This document shows, piece by piece, positions 19,108-28,973 of a stretch of 64,000 nt of DNA. Where the stretch lies: NCBI GenBank assembly GCA_019351975.1, contig JABBOG010000008.1, positions 32,956 through 96,955 on the forward strand. The letters run 5' to 3'. The notes beneath the pieces were generated by a model. That model was not told the DNA's origin, did no database searches, and was given only the letters and a program-made list of their open reading frames with translations. Every line of letters begins with the position of its first letter. Position 1 is the stretch's first letter. Source of the stretch: Acidobacteriota bacterium (GTDB lineage Bacteria > Acidobacteriota > Terriglobia > Terriglobales > Acidobacteriaceae). A program made the translations under genes and the position numbers.

Positions 19108-20529
19108 ATGAATGAGTGGCGAGAGAAGGTTCACTGGATAGCGGCGCTGACGGCGGGAGGCGTCCTGCGCCTGCTGTTTGCGCGCAGCCACCCGTACTTC
19201 TCGGGCGACGCACTGATGTACGGCGAGCTCGCCCACAACATGCTCGCGCACCACTTATTCGGGTTCAGTGACACCGTCCTACGTCCTACGCTGATTCGGC
19301 TTCCCGGATATCCACTTTTTTTGGCGGCGTGCTTCGCGGTCTTCGGCAATGCAAACTATCACGCCGTGGTATGGATTCAGATCGCGATAGACCTTTACAG
19401 TTGCGCGCTCATGGGATTGCTGGCCTTCAGGTTCGCTGGACGCCGGGCGGGACTCTTTGCAGTATGGTTAGCGGCGCTGTGTCCGTTTACGGCGAACTAC
19501 TCCGTTGTCGTGCTCACGGAGACGCTGACGCTCTTCTGCATCGTTGCTGCCTACGTGTTCTTGGAGCAGTGGGATGCGCGCTGGCGCAAAGGTCAGAGCG
19601 GTCTGACGTGGGCTTTTTACACCGGCATAGCCCTGTCATTCGCAGTGCTGCTGCGGCCCGACCAGGGGCTGCTCGCTGCGGCCATCGTCCCTGTGATGCT
19701 ATGGGTAAGTCTCCGGCACAGGCATGCGAGGGCTGTATCGGGCAGCCTGCTGCCAGCCGCTATTGCGTCGTTGGTTGTCGTACTGCCGCTGCTCGCGTGG
19801 ACGGCTCGCAACTGGCGTACGTTCCATGTGCTTCAACCGCTCGCTCCACGCTACGCGAATGACCCTGATGAGACTGTGCCTTACGGTTTTCAACGCTGGT
19901 ATCGAACATGGGCGATCGACCTGAAGGCTACCTACGATGTGTACTGGAACTACAACGATACGACGATGAACCTCGCGGACCTTCCGTCGCGCGCCTTCGA
20001 TAGTCCAGCGCAGCGTGCTCAAACCCGCGTTCTCTATGAACAGTACAACCAGACGACAACTGCATCGCCAGCATTGGATGAGGGCTTTGCGCAGATCGCG
20101 GCGGCTCGGATTACCGCGCATCCACTGCGGTATTACGTGGTGATGCCCGCAGCGCGTGAGCTGGATATGTGGCTTCGGCCGCGCACCGAACTCATGGCCT
20201 TGCCAATCGACTGGTGGTCGATCCGCCCGCACCCGGGCGGTTCTGCCGTCGCGATCGCTTACGCGCTGCTAAACGCGGCGTATCTTGTGCTCGGCGTTGT
20301 GGGCTTGCTGCGCTGGCGCGCACATGCATGGAACACCCGCGGTGCAGTCGCCTTTGCGATGCTCAGCTTTGTTGCGATGCGCTGCCTGTTGTTGCTGACG
20401 CTGGACAACTCCGAGCCACGCTACACGCTTGAATGCTTTCCCATCGTGATCGTTCTAGCCAGCTTCATTTCACTGCCCAAACAAACTTCCCATGCCCGCT
20501 CACAAGCGATCAACGATTTACAACAGTAG
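19108..20529 (+). CDS. GT39/ArnT-like membrane glycosyltransferase
   Basis: This 473-residue integral membrane protein has about ten to twelve hydrophobic segments. The early acidic motif FSGDALMYGELAHNM (around residue 31) is the position of the catalytic Asp in PMT/ArnT-type enzymes that use polyprenyl-phosphate sugars, and the RLPGYPLFLAA segment is also family-typical. A periplasmic loop lies at residues 230-350. The acceptor is unknown. The gene diverges from the PgaBC-like fusion with a 98-nt gap, which suggests shared regulation and a cell-surface polysaccharide role. Its last 20 bases overlap the convergent LolA-like gene. Confidence 0.78.
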   Translation: MNEWREKVHWIAALTAGGVLRLLFARSHPYFSGDALMYGELAHNMLAHHLFGFSDTVLRPTLIRLPGYPLFLAACFAVFGNANYHAVVWIQIAIDLYSCALMGLLAFRFAGRRAGLFAVWLAALCPFTANYSVVVLTETLTLFCIVAAYVFLEQWDARWRKGQSGLTWAFYTGIALSFAVLLRPDQGLLAAAIVPVMLWVSLRHRHARAVSGSLLPAAIASLVVVLPLLAWTARNWRTFHVLQPLAPRYANDPDETVPYGFQRWYRTWAIDLKATYDVYWNYNDTTMNLADLPSRAFDSPAQRAQTRVLYEQYNQTTTASPALDEGFAQIAAARITAHPLRYYVVMPAARELDMWLRPRTELMALPIDWWSIRPHPGGSAVAIAYALLNAAYLVLGVVGLLRWRAHAWNTRGAVAFAMLSFVAMRCLLLLTLDNSEPRYTLECFPIVIVLASFISLPKQTSHARSQAINDLQQ

Positions 20530-21217
20530 TGTGATCATTTTTCTTGATCTCAAACTTCTTCGTGTCAATCTTCCCATTCAGCTTCACGTCGTTGTAGTTG
20601 CAGGTGCGCTTGTCGTTGTTGGCGAGGTAAAACACCTGCCGTAAGGAGAGCGCACGCGCGGGGTCAATCCAGATCGTAATGTGCGTAAAGGTCTTGGAGG
20701 ACGGGTCTTTGCTGGTGAGATCCAGCTTATCGGTCTTCACCTGCTGGCTTCCGTCCGGCAGCATCTCGGTGCCGAGGTCGGTTACATTCCACGCGCGTTC
20801 AAGCGCGCTGCCGCTGCCGCCAAACCCGAGCGTGAAGTACTGCGAATATTGTGCCTGATCAGCACCCGCGTGCAGCACCGTAATCTGATTCACGCTGGGC
20901 TCAAACATCTGTAGCATACCGTCCTTGTACTGGACCACCTTCTCCGGCTTATTCTGTGGCCCCATCACGACCAGGCCCATCTGCATCTGGTCGCCCTGCC
21001 GCAGAAAGTACACCGGGCCTTGCTGCGTCGTTGTATCTCGAACGACTCGCTCGTAGTAGTCGCAGTGGAAGTCCGCGGTGGCATTATGAAAGTTCTTGCT
21101 GGCCACATCCATCTGCTTGAGTACACCATTCAGCTGTGGCGATGGGACTTGTCCAAACGCAGCGGCAGGTGCGGCTGCTATCAACATCGCTATGAGGGTT
21201 CTATGGCAACGGTTCAT
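20510..21217 (-). CDS. LolA-like exported protein
   Basis: This 235-residue protein has a signal peptide (MLIAAAPAAAFGQ) and a body that resembles outer-membrane lipoprotein-sorting (LolA/LolB-fold) proteins: an N-terminal helix with VLKQMDVASKNFHNATADF, then beta-strand segments such as GPVYFLRQGDQMQMGLVV and ITIWIDPARALSLRQVFY. The pattern of an unfolded-sheet lipid carrier is clear, but the cargo is unknown. The ATG at 21217 has AGGAG 9 nt upstream. The gene lies 66 nt downstream of the small membrane-anchored protein gene and is probably in the serS transcription unit. Confidence 0.72.
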   Translation of the reverse strand: MNRCHRTLIAMLIAAAPAAAFGQVPSPQLNGVLKQMDVASKNFHNATADFHCDYYERVVRDTTTQQGPVYFLRQGDQMQMGLVVMGPQNKPEKVVQYKDGMLQMFEPSVNQITVLHAGADQAQYSQYFTLGFGGSGSALERAWNVTDLGTEMLPDGSQQVKTDKLDLTSKDPSSKTFTHITIWIDPARALSLRQVFYLANNDKRTCNYNDVKLNGKIDTKKFEIKKNDHTTVVNR

Positions 21218-21283
21218 GAAATGCAACTCCTAGATACGGTTTCTTAGATGATGCCGAGCGCCAAACGTCACCTCGGCGTCCTC

Positions 21284-21661
21284 TCAATGCTCTATCGTGG
21301 CGTCGTACGCCACGATGTGGCCCTTTCCATCTACGACCGGAGAGTATTTCTCCAGCGTTGCGTCGCCGGCGATGGGCTCCACCACATTCATGATCGCCGC
21401 GCGCATCTCACTGTCGGTCCTGGCTCCGTGCAGATCATCCACGCGGATCTCGTAGACGAAGGTAGGCTCGTCACCAACGCCCTTCTGCTCCTTCACCAGA
21501 ACCTCGCTGTGCCGAAGCGGCGTAATCAACAGAGGTTTATCGTTAAAGTCGATGAACCGCGGAGCCACGAACAGAAAGAGCAGAATCAGCGTGACCATGA
21601 CGTCATAGTGGAAGCTGCCGCGCTCATACGTCCAGAAGATATAGTTCCGCAGGAGCTTCAC
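21284..21661 (-). CDS. Small single-pass membrane protein, unknown function
   Basis: This is a 125-residue protein with one N-terminal transmembrane helix ([18 protein letters not shown]) after the conserved-looking [16 protein letters not shown] soluble C-terminal part contains [13 protein letters not shown] and [15 protein letters not shown]. The topology resembles ExbD/TolR subunits, but the TM aspartate context is not convincing, so I do not assign that role. It overlaps the end of serS by 4 nt, indicating translational coupling. Confidence 0.7.
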   Translation of the reverse strand: MKLLRNYIFWTYERGSFHYDVMVTLILLFLFVAPRFIDFNDKPLLITPLRHSEVLVKEQKGVGDEPTFVYEIRVDDLHGARTDSEMRAAIMNVVEPIAGDATLEKYSPVVDGKGHIVAYDATIEH

Positions 21662-22989
21662 AGCGCACGCCCCAAGGATTGCTTCGTAATCACCGTCTCT
21701 CCGTTCATATACGGCTGCAATGCTACTGGAATCCGCACCGATCCGTCAGCCTGCTGATAGTTTTCAAGGATCGCGAGGTACGTGCGTCCCACGGCCAGAC
21801 CGCTGCCGTTCAGGGTATGCACAAACTCAGTCTTCTTTGCGCCATCGGGTTTGTAGCGGATATTCGCGCGCCGCGCCTGAAAACTCTCAAAGTTCGAGCA
21901 CGAAGAGATCTCCCGATACGTCTGCTGGCCGGGAACCCATACCTCAAGGTCGTAGGTCTTGGCCGCGCTGAAGCCCATGTCGCCTGTGCACAACAACATG
22001 CGGCGGTAGGGAAGCTCCAGCCGCTCCAGAACAGCCTCGGCGTGGCTGGTCAGCAACTCGTGCTGCGCGCAGGAATCTTCCGGGCGGCAGAACTTCACCA
22101 ACTCCACCTTTTGAAACTGGTGCTGGCGGATCATCCCGCGCGTGTCCTTGCCGTGCGATCCGGCTTCGGAGCGAAAGCAGGAGGTGTGCGCGGTGAACGA
22201 GATAGGGCCGCCGTTGAGATCGATGGTCTCATCGCGAAAGATATTCGTCAGCGGAACCTCTGCAGTGGGGATCAGCCAGTGGTCGCTCTCCTGCAACTGT
22301 CCGGCGATGTACTCACCCTTGTCGTCGCAGTGAAACAAGTCCTCCGCAAACTTTGGTAGCTGGCCAGTTCCGTACAGCGAGCGCGAGTTCACAAGACTTG
22401 GTGGCAGCACTTCGGCGTACCCATGCTCGCGTGTATGCAGGTCCAGCATGAAGTTGGCCAGCGCGCGCTCCAGCCGCGCGCCAGAGCCAAACTGCAGCAC
22501 AAACCGCGCGCCGGAGATCTTCGCTGCGCGCTCGAAGTCCAGAATGCCAAGCTGCTCGCCAATCTCCCAGTGAGGCTTGGCAGGGAAGTCGAACGCCGTC
22601 GGCTCGCCCCATGTCTTCTCGCAGACATTGTCGTGCTCGGAGGTGCCCGCAGGGACGCTGTCGTGCGGCAGGTTTGGGAGGGATTCCAGAAGTGCGCGGA
22701 GCTTCAAATCGGTGGAGGCAGCCAACATCTCCAGTTGCTCGGTGCGCTCCTTCAGCGCCGAGGTCTGCGCTCCGACCGCCGCGACGTCGCCGCCCTCGCG
22801 TTTCAGTCGCCCGAACTCTGCCGAGAGCGCATTGCGCTGGGCCTTCAGCGTCTCCGCCTCGGTGATCGCCGTGCGTCGCTCTGTGTCGAGCGCAGCAAAT
22901 CCCGCGATGAGCGACGGGTCTACGCCACGCAGACGAAGTTTTTCTTCAACCAGCGGGAGATTGGCCCGCAGAAACGCTAAATCGTGCAT
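21658..22989 (-). CDS. serS: Seryl-tRNA synthetase
   Basis: SerRS charges tRNA-Ser and tRNA-Sec with serine. The 443-residue product has the N-terminal coiled-coil arm (residues 1 to about 115, [20 protein letters not shown]), then the class II core with motif 2 [20 protein letters not shown] and motif 3 [18 protein letters not shown]. Length and motif order match the bacterial family. It is followed by the small membrane protein gene (4-nt overlap) and the LolA-like gene. Confidence 0.97.
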   Translation of the reverse strand: MHDLAFLRANLPLVEEKLRLRGVDPSLIAGFAALDTERRTAITEAETLKAQRNALSAEFGRLKREGGDVAAVGAQTSALKERTEQLEMLAASTDLKLRALLESLPNLPHDSVPAGTSEHDNVCEKTWGEPTAFDFPAKPHWEIGEQLGILDFERAAKISGARFVLQFGSGARLERALANFMLDLHTREHGYAEVLPPSLVNSRSLYGTGQLPKFAEDLFHCDDKGEYIAGQLQESDHWLIPTAEVPLTNIFRDETIDLNGGPISFTAHTSCFRSEAGSHGKDTRGMIRQHQFQKVELVKFCRPEDSCAQHELLTSHAEAVLERLELPYRRMLLCTGDMGFSAAKTYDLEVWVPGQQTYREISSCSNFESFQARRANIRYKPDGAKKTEFVHTLNGSGLAVGRTYLAILENYQQADGSVRIPVALQPYMNGETVITKQSLGRAL

Positions 22990-23047
22990 ACAAGACTATT
23001 TTAGCGTGGAGCGCGCTGCATAACATGCGCCCTTCATCCAGCGCAGC

Positions 23048-23053
23048 TATACT
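23048..23053 (+). promoter_or_regulatory. Possible -10 element of the phosphatase gene
   Basis: TATACT ends 6 nt before the ATG at 23060 and no Shine-Dalgarno sequence is present, so transcription could start at or next to the start codon. A -35 element is not evident. Confidence 0.35.
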
Positions 23054-23059
23054 TTTGCG

Positions 23060-24748
23060 ATGAACAGGCGCTTCCTCTCGCTCGCCCTTACGGTAGCTTT
23101 CGCTACACCGTCTTTGACTCCGGTCGCTTCTGCCAGCGCATACGACGCCAACCCCAAGCTCGTCGTCATCCTCGTCCTCGACCAGTTTCGCGGCGACTAC
23201 CTCGACCGCTACCGTGCGGATTTCAAGACGCCCAATGGATTCAACCTCTTCCTGAAGCAGGGTGCTTATTTTCCCGAGTGTTACTACGCCTACGCGAACA
23301 CCATGACTGCGCCGGGCCACTCGACGATCGGCACCGGAGCCTACAGCAACGGCCACAATATCGCGGTCAACGACTGGTGGGACCTCAGCCGCTCGACCAC
23401 CCATGAGTTCTCCTCGGTGGACGACTCCGACTATCCGCTGGTCGGGGCCTCGGGTGATCCGTCTTCGGGTGCATCGCCGCGCAACGAACTCGCCTCCACG
23501 CTCGGCGACGAGGTCGTTCTCGGCACGGGCGGCAAGGCCAAGCTCTTCGGTGTGTCGCTCAAGGACCGCGCCGCCATCCTCACCTCCGGCCACGCGTCGC
23601 GAGGTGCTTACTGGATCGACCACGCCACGGGCCACTTCGAAACCTCGACCTACTACATGAAGGCACTCCCCGCCTGGGTCAACCAGTTCAACAACGGCGG
23701 CCGTCCCGAGCAGGCGCGTAAGGAAGCAGGCGTCTCCGCCGGTGACTTCTATGAAAAGGTGGGCGCTGCGCCTGCCGCTGTGAGTTACGAGCTCGACTTC
23801 GCGAAGGCACTCATCGCCAGCGAGGGCCTGGGCAAGGATGATGTGACCGACGTGCTCACGATCAGCATCTCCTCCACCGACATTCTGGGCCATGAGGTTG
23901 GCCCCGACTCACCCCGACAGCGCCAGATGATCGATGCCGTTGACGTCGATCTGAACGACTTTTTCAACTTCCTGCAGACGCACGTCGATGGTGGGCTCGC
24001 CAATGTATGGGTCTCGCTCACGGGCGACCACGGTGTAGCCCCGTCGCCATCTGTCGCGGCTGCCGAAGGCATGCCCGCAGCGGCTTTCTCCGGCGATGCC
24101 ATGAACGCCGAATTGAATCGCGAACTCAATGCGCTGCTCTCACCGAAACAGCCGGAGCGGTTCGTCCTGGGCGGTGAACTCCCTTACATTCAGCTCGACG
24201 CCAGGCCGTTTCAGCGGCTCTCCATCAGTGAAGCCGACGCAGAAGCCCGCGTAGCGTCGCTGGTCCCGGGAGCGCTGGACGCCACTCAGGCCGCGATGCT
24301 GAAGGCCGAACCCAACAGCCGCACTCTTCGTCCCGCTACGATCCGCCGCGTATATACCAAGGTGCAGCTTGCGGCAGGCAATGTTCCAAACACGCAGGAA
24401 GGGCAGCTCATCCTGAACAGCTATACCACCAACGGCGGCTGGTGGGTGATGGTCTCTCCTGGCATGTACCAGATGTCCGGGCACGGCACCTCCGGCACGA
24501 CCCACTTCAGTCCCTACTCCTACGATCGCCATGTTCCATTAGCGTTTTACGGTGCGCCGTTCGTGCCCGGGACGTATCTTGAGCGCACGGCGCCGGTCGA
24601 TATCGCCGCCACCTTCGCGGCGATGCTCAAGGTGAACCAACCCTCGGCCTGCGTCGGCCATGTGCTCACGGAGGCGCTCAAGCCGTCGGAGTCGACCCCA
24701 CCACAGAAGGCACGCTCAGCACCGAACGCGCACGAGGGAAATCGTTAG
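23060..24748 (+). CDS. Exported alkaline phosphatase superfamily enzyme
   Basis: This 562-residue protein has a signal peptide (FLSLALTVAFATPSLTPVASA) and the alkaline-phosphatase-superfamily core. The first metal Asp lies in VVILVLDQFRGDYLDR and the nucleophile threonine in YANTMTAPGHSTIGTGAYSN. Metal residues follow in TDILGHEVGPDSP and SLTGDHGVAPSPS, with a final His near MSGHGTSGTTHF. The threonine nucleophile and length fit PafA-like periplasmic phosphomonoesterases that release phosphate from organic compounds. No regulatory phosphate box is visible. Confidence 0.88.
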   Translation: MNRRFLSLALTVAFATPSLTPVASASAYDANPKLVVILVLDQFRGDYLDRYRADFKTPNGFNLFLKQGAYFPECYYAYANTMTAPGHSTIGTGAYSNGHNIAVNDWWDLSRSTTHEFSSVDDSDYPLVGASGDPSSGASPRNELASTLGDEVVLGTGGKAKLFGVSLKDRAAILTSGHASRGAYWIDHATGHFETSTYYMKALPAWVNQFNNGGRPEQARKEAGVSAGDFYEKVGAAPAAVSYELDFAKALIASEGLGKDDVTDVLTISISSTDILGHEVGPDSPRQRQMIDAVDVDLNDFFNFLQTHVDGGLANVWVSLTGDHGVAPSPSVAAAEGMPAAAFSGDAMNAELNRELNALLSPKQPERFVLGGELPYIQLDARPFQRLSISEADAEARVASLVPGALDATQAAMLKAEPNSRTLRPATIRRVYTKVQLAAGNVPNTQEGQLILNSYTTNGGWWVMVSPGMYQMSGHGTSGTTHFSPYSYDRHVPLAFYGAPFVPGTYLERTAPVDIAATFAAMLKVNQPSACVGHVLTEALKPSESTPPQKARSAPNAHEGNR

Positions 24749-24790
24749 CAGCACCGGTCTGAATGGCAACCCTCTATACTGGTAGCTGGT

Positions 24791-26167
24791 ATGAAAACTT
24801 TCTACATCGAAACCTTTGGTTGTCAGATGAACGCGCACGACTCCGAGAAGGTCGTCGGCACGCTCCTGCGCGAAGGCTACAGCCAGGTTCCTGACGAAGC
24901 CGACGCCGGCCTCATCCTCTACAACACCTGCTCGATCCGCGATAAGGCCGAGCAAAAGGTCTTCCACCGCCTCAACGAGTACAAAAAGATGCAGGGCGAG
25001 GGCAAAAAGTTTGCCGTGCTCGGCTGCGTCGCGCAGCAGGAGGGCAACAAGATCTTCGAGCGCGCACCTTACGTCTCGCTCGTCGCTGGATCGTCTTCTT
25101 ACCGCAATCTGCCTGACATGCTTGCCCGCCTTGAGGCTGGCGAAACCCGCATTACCGGCCTCGATGACCGCCAGACGGACGAGACCTTCGACACCGAGTT
25201 CACCGCCCGCACCAACCCGCACCGCGGCTACATCACAATCATCGAAGGCTGCGATAAATTCTGCTCCTACTGCGTTGTTCCTTACACGCGTGGCAAGGAG
25301 CGCAGCCGCACCTCGGCCTCCGTCCTCGCCGAAGCGCAGCGCATCTCCCACTCCGGTTTTACCGAGATTCAACTGCTCGGCCAAAACGTCAACAGCTATG
25401 CTGATCCCAGCGGTAAGCGCACCTTCGCCGAACTTCTGGCCGCCGTCGGAGAGGTGCAGGGAATTCAGCGCGTCCGCTTCACCACCTCGCACCCGCGCGA
25501 CTTTACCCGCGACATCGTCGACGTCATCGATGCTGTGCCCACGCTGTGCGACCACGTTCATCTGCCTGTGCAATCCGGTTCTACCGATGTTCTCCGCGCC
25601 ATGCAGCGCGAGTACACCCGCGAATGGTACCTTGAACGGATCGCCTGGACAAAGGCTGCCAAGCGCGATATCTCGCTTACCTCGGACATAATCGTCGGCT
25701 TTCCCGGCGAGACCGACCGCGACTTCGAGGACACCATCACGCTGCTCGACCACGTCGGGTACGACGCCATCTACGGCTTCAAGTACTCACCGCGCCCCAA
25801 CACTCCGGCCATCCACATGCACGACTCGATTCCTGAAGAGATCAAGATCGAGCGCCTCGCGATCCTCAACGCCCGCCAGCGCGAGATTCAGCGCACCAAC
25901 TACGCGCGGCACCTCGGCCACACGATGCCCATCATGGTCGAGCACGGTGCCAACTCTCGCGGCCAGATCACCGGCCGCTCTACGCAGAACAAGACCGTCA
26001 ACTTTACCTGTGAAACCACGCCAGCGATTGGCAGCTACATCGACGTTCGCATCACGCAGATCTTCCCTAGTTCACTGGTAGGCGAAGCGGCCTCTGCCTC
26101 CGTTGCACCCTCTCCGGCGTTGCTCGCACAGCAGGCCCTCAACGCCCGCTTCAGCGCCGCGCAGTAG
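24791..26167 (+). CDS. miaB: tRNA-2-methylthio-N6-isopentenyladenosine synthase
   Basis: MiaB is a radical-SAM enzyme that adds a methylthio group to isopentenyl-adenosine 37 of tRNAs reading UNN codons. The 458-residue product has the MTTase domain cysteines at residues 11, 47 and 79 for the auxiliary cluster. The radical-SAM triad CDKFCSYC is at residues 154, 158 and 161. The C-terminal TRAM domain (GRSTQNKTVNF and following) ends near residue 430. A TATACT hexamer sits 10 nt before the ATG and no Shine-Dalgarno sequence is seen. The stop abuts the convergent ubiX stop directly. Confidence 0.95.
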   Translation: MKTFYIETFGCQMNAHDSEKVVGTLLREGYSQVPDEADAGLILYNTCSIRDKAEQKVFHRLNEYKKMQGEGKKFAVLGCVAQQEGNKIFERAPYVSLVAGSSSYRNLPDMLARLEAGETRITGLDDRQTDETFDTEFTARTNPHRGYITIIEGCDKFCSYCVVPYTRGKERSRTSASVLAEAQRISHSGFTEIQLLGQNVNSYADPSGKRTFAELLAAVGEVQGIQRVRFTTSHPRDFTRDIVDVIDAVPTLCDHVHLPVQSGSTDVLRAMQREYTREWYLERIAWTKAAKRDISLTSDIIVGFPGETDRDFEDTITLLDHVGYDAIYGFKYSPRPNTPAIHMHDSIPEEIKIERLAILNARQREIQRTNYARHLGHTMPIMVEHGANSRGQITGRSTQNKTVNFTCETTPAIGSYIDVRITQIFPSSLVGEAASASVAPSPALLAQQALNARFSAAQ

Positions 26168-26833
26168 CTACCTGCCCGAAGCCTCTTCACCCCACGCGAA
26201 GGCTCCAGCCTGCGGCAACCCAATGTGCTGCAGCACGCGATGCACGTAGTTCTGCGCAATGTCTTCCACCGTCTGCGGATGGTTGTAGAAGGTCGGAATC
26301 ACCGGAAATACGGTCGCTCCAGCCTCCGTCACGGCCGCCATATTGCGTATCTGGATCAGGTTCAGCGGCGTCTCGCGCACGCATAGAACAAGCCGTCGCC
26401 GCTCCTTCAGGCACACATCCGCAGCGCGCTCGATCAGGTTGCCAGCGATCCCGTGGGCAATCCCCGCCAGTGTTCCCATGGAGCATGGCAACACCACCAT
26501 CGCATCCACTGCGCACGATCCCGAGGCGATGGCCGCCCCAATGTCCTCATGCGCCAGCAGCTCGATCTTGCTCGAAGCCCTACCCACCAGCTTCTCCACC
26601 AGAGAGTTACGCGCGCCGATCCCGGTCTCCTCCGCAAATACCCGCATCGCGCTTGGAGACACCACCAGATGCACGCGCCGCACGCGTCCATCGTTCTCCG
26701 CCGCGCGCAGCATCTCGACGGCGAATATCGATCCGCTCGCGCCCGTCACGGCCACCACAAGGTTCATTCCGCGGCTAGCGGCGCTCTCATCGGAGAAAGT
26801 TGTAGCATCGTAATGCGGTTGCTCGGAAGGCAT
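26168..26833 (-). CDS. ubiX: Flavin prenyltransferase UbiX
   Basis: UbiX attaches a dimethylallyl group to FMN, giving the prenylated flavin used by UbiD-type decarboxylases. The 221-residue product carries the FMN-binding AVTGASGSIFAVEML and SPSAMRVF. The prenyl-transfer region VLPCSMGTLAGIAHGIAGNLIERAADV is followed by RRLVLCVRETPLNLIQIRNM and the C-terminal PVIPTFYNHP. The start at 26833 (AGGGA nearby) is preferred; 26767 is a shorter alternative beginning just at the conserved domain. No ubiD lies next to it. Confidence 0.92.
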   Translation of the reverse strand: MPSEQPHYDATTFSDESAASRGMNLVVAVTGASGSIFAVEMLRAAENDGRVRRVHLVVSPSAMRVFAEETGIGARNSLVEKLVGRASSKIELLAHEDIGAAIASGSCAVDAMVVLPCSMGTLAGIAHGIAGNLIERAADVCLKERRRLVLCVRETPLNLIQIRNMAAVTEAGATVFPVIPTFYNHPQTVEDIAQNYVHRVLQHIGLPQAGAFAWGEEASGR

Positions 26834-26936
26834 CGTCCCTATTATCGCGGAAAACATACACGGCTCGCACTGCGACCTGCAAACGACGCACACGCCGTGA
26901 AAGTATGTGTAGAATTTTGCAACGCAATGGATGCGA

Positions 26937-27512
26937 TCAGCGCACGGCAAACGCTACGATCGTCGGCCCATGGAGACCGGAGCGAGTCTCAGCTTCGGCG
27001 ACCAGTGCCTCTTCTGCCGCACGCCAACTCTGGTCCATCTCGCAGCGCTCCACTTCTTCCGCGGGCGCATCCACAAAGCAAAGCTCGCAGACAGTCAGGT
27101 TCTCATCTTCGTCACGCACCGGCGGCCCAAATGTCCGGCACTGCACGGGTCTCGATGCATAAAGATCGCAGGTCCCAGTCGCTGGATCAAGCACCGGGCA
27201 CGGCTCTTCGTTCGCAAACTCTTCGAAAACGTCTTCATGTTCTGGTGCCGTAAACAACAACCCCGTCGCAAAATCACCCGGGAAGTCGGTGCGCATCCTG
27301 TCCAGCGCCGCGGCGGCTCGCTCGCTGATCCGTGCTGCGACACCCTTATCAGCCGCCGCCAAACCCGCGCGCAATCGCGCTGCATCCCACTGCGAGATGG
27401 CAAACACACCCACGCAGCACTGATTACAGCCCGGCCTGCAGGCCAACCACTCGCCTGACCGCTGCGCCGCCGACGCCAGTGCCGCATCGACGATAGGGAA
27501 CAGTTCATCCAT
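26937..27512 (-). CDS. YkgJ-type cysteine-cluster protein
   Basis: This 191-residue protein carries the CxxxCxxCC-type cluster of the YkgJ/UPF0153 family (ACRPGCNQCCVGVF) and later cysteines in CPVLDPATGTCDLYASRPVQCRTFGPP and CELC. These are expected to bind zinc or an iron-sulfur centre. The function of the family is unknown. The ATG at 27512 lies 7 nt after the purB stop, indicating co-transcription with purB. Confidence 0.85.
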   Translation of the reverse strand: MDELFPIVDAALASAAQRSGEWLACRPGCNQCCVGVFAISQWDAARLRAGLAAADKGVAARISERAAAALDRMRTDFPGDFATGLLFTAPEHEDVFEEFANEEPCPVLDPATGTCDLYASRPVQCRTFGPPVRDEDENLTVCELCFVDAPAEEVERCEMDQSWRAAEEALVAEAETRSGLHGPTIVAFAVR

Positions 27513-27519
27513 ACGCCGG

Positions 27520-28818
27520 TCAGCCTGCCGCCAGCACGCGCTCAAACACCTCATCGATGTTCGTCAATTGCCGCCGCACATCGAATGCCTCAGCAATCTT
27601 CTCCGGTGACAGCCAAGCCCTGATCTCCGCGTCAGACTCAATCAGCGATCGGTAGTTCAGGTCGTTCGTCCACGCGTTCATCGCATGTCCCTGCACAAGC
27701 CGGTACGCATCTTCGCGACTCATTCCCGCCGCTGCGAGATCAATCAGCAGCTGCCCGCTGAACACCAGACCATTGGTCGACTCCAGGTTCTTCAGCATCC
27801 GCTGCGGGTACACCAGCAACCGCTCCATCAGCGTCGCAGTCTTGTCCAGCAGATAGTCTGCAAGGATCGTCGTGTCCGGCAGAATGACGCGCTCCGCCGA
27901 CGAGTGCGAGATGTCCCGCTCATGCCACAGCGCCACGTCCTCCAGCGCCACCACCGCATTACCGCGCACCACCCGCGCCAACCCGCAGATGTTCTCGCAC
28001 GTAATCGGGTTGCGCTTGTGCGGCATCGCGCTCGAACCCTTTTGTCCTGCGGAGAAAAACTCCTCTGCCTCGCGCACCTCTGTGCGTTGTAGATGCCGAA
28101 TCTCCAGTGCGATCTTGTCCAGCGTTGAGCACAGCACCGCCAGCGTCGTGATATATGCCGCGTGCCGATCGCGTTGCAGTACCTGCGTCGAAATTAACGC
28201 CGGCTTCAGCCCCAGTTCCTCCAGAATCGCAGCTTCATGCGCTGGCTTCAGTTTGCCGAACGCGCCAACCGCGCCTGAGATTTTTCCCACACGCAAGTCT
28301 TCTGCTGCTGCATCAAAACGCGTCATGTTGCGCCCCATCTCGGCATACCAGAGCAGCAGCTTCATGCCAAAGGTGGTCGGCTCTGCGTGTACGCCGTGCG
28401 TGCGCCCAATCGTCGGCGTATGTTGGAATTCCAAAGCGCGCTTGCGTAAAACCTCGCGAAGCCTGACAATTCCATCACGAATCAAAGTGGAAGCCTGTAC
28501 AAATGCTAATCCCTGCGCCGTGTCTACGACGTCCGTGGACGTAAGCCCGTAGTGCAGCCAGCGTGCATCCGGTCCAACCGACTCGGCTACCGCTGTTGTG
28601 AACGCCAGCACGTCATGGCGGGTCTCCGCTTCGATCTCGTGAATGCGCTCGATCGTAAAGGAGGCACGTTGTTGCAATGCATCGACAGCAGAGGCGGGAA
28701 CCACGCCCGCACGCGCCAGCGCCGTCGTCGCAGCGATTTCAACGCGCAGCCAGTTTTCGTACTTGCGTTGCTCAGACCAGATGGCGGCCATCGCTGGCCG
28801 TGTGTAGCGGGCGATCAT
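27520..28818 (-). CDS. purB: Adenylosuccinate lyase
   Basis: PurB cleaves SAICAR and adenylosuccinate in purine synthesis. The 432-residue product shows HYGLTSTDVVDTA, GRTHGVHAEPTTFG and the fumarase-superfamily signature GSSAMPHKRNPITCE (catalytic Ser loop). Length fits the Bacillus-type enzyme. The ATG at 28818 is supported by GGAG close upstream. It heads a short reverse-strand unit with the YkgJ-type gene and possibly ubiX. Confidence 0.96.
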   Translation of the reverse strand: MIARYTRPAMAAIWSEQRKYENWLRVEIAATTALARAGVVPASAVDALQQRASFTIERIHEIEAETRHDVLAFTTAVAESVGPDARWLHYGLTSTDVVDTAQGLAFVQASTLIRDGIVRLREVLRKRALEFQHTPTIGRTHGVHAEPTTFGMKLLLWYAEMGRNMTRFDAAAEDLRVGKISGAVGAFGKLKPAHEAAILEELGLKPALISTQVLQRDRHAAYITTLAVLCSTLDKIALEIRHLQRTEVREAEEFFSAGQKGSSAMPHKRNPITCENICGLARVVRGNAVVALEDVALWHERDISHSSAERVILPDTTILADYLLDKTATLMERLLVYPQRMLKNLESTNGLVFSGQLLIDLAAAGMSREDAYRLVQGHAMNAWTNDLNYRSLIESDAEIRAWLSPEKIAEAFDVRRQLTNIDEVFERVLAAG

Positions 28819-28911
28819 AGATTCTCCGAAGTGCAAATTTCATCGTTTACAGTTTTTGCGGTGGATGTTTCATCGTACTCGTTAGTGTAACTAGTTTGTG
28901 TCACTTAGCCG

Positions 28912-28939
28912 TTGCAAAACTGTCGTTTTGCGATACGAT
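28912..28939 (+). promoter_or_regulatory. Promoter with overlapping palindromic operator, MarR gene
   Basis: TTGCAA (28912-28917) and TACGAT (28934-28939) are spaced by 16 bp. GCAAAAC (28914-28920) and GTTTTGC (28925-28931) form a perfect 7-bp inverted repeat with a 4-nt centre, overlapping the -35 and spacer. This is the arrangement expected for autorepression by the downstream MarR protein. The predicted transcript start leaves room for the GGAGG before the ATG at 28974. Confidence 0.5.
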
Positions 28940-28973
28940 GTTAAAAGCTAACCCGCCGCCGGAGGAAAAAGAA

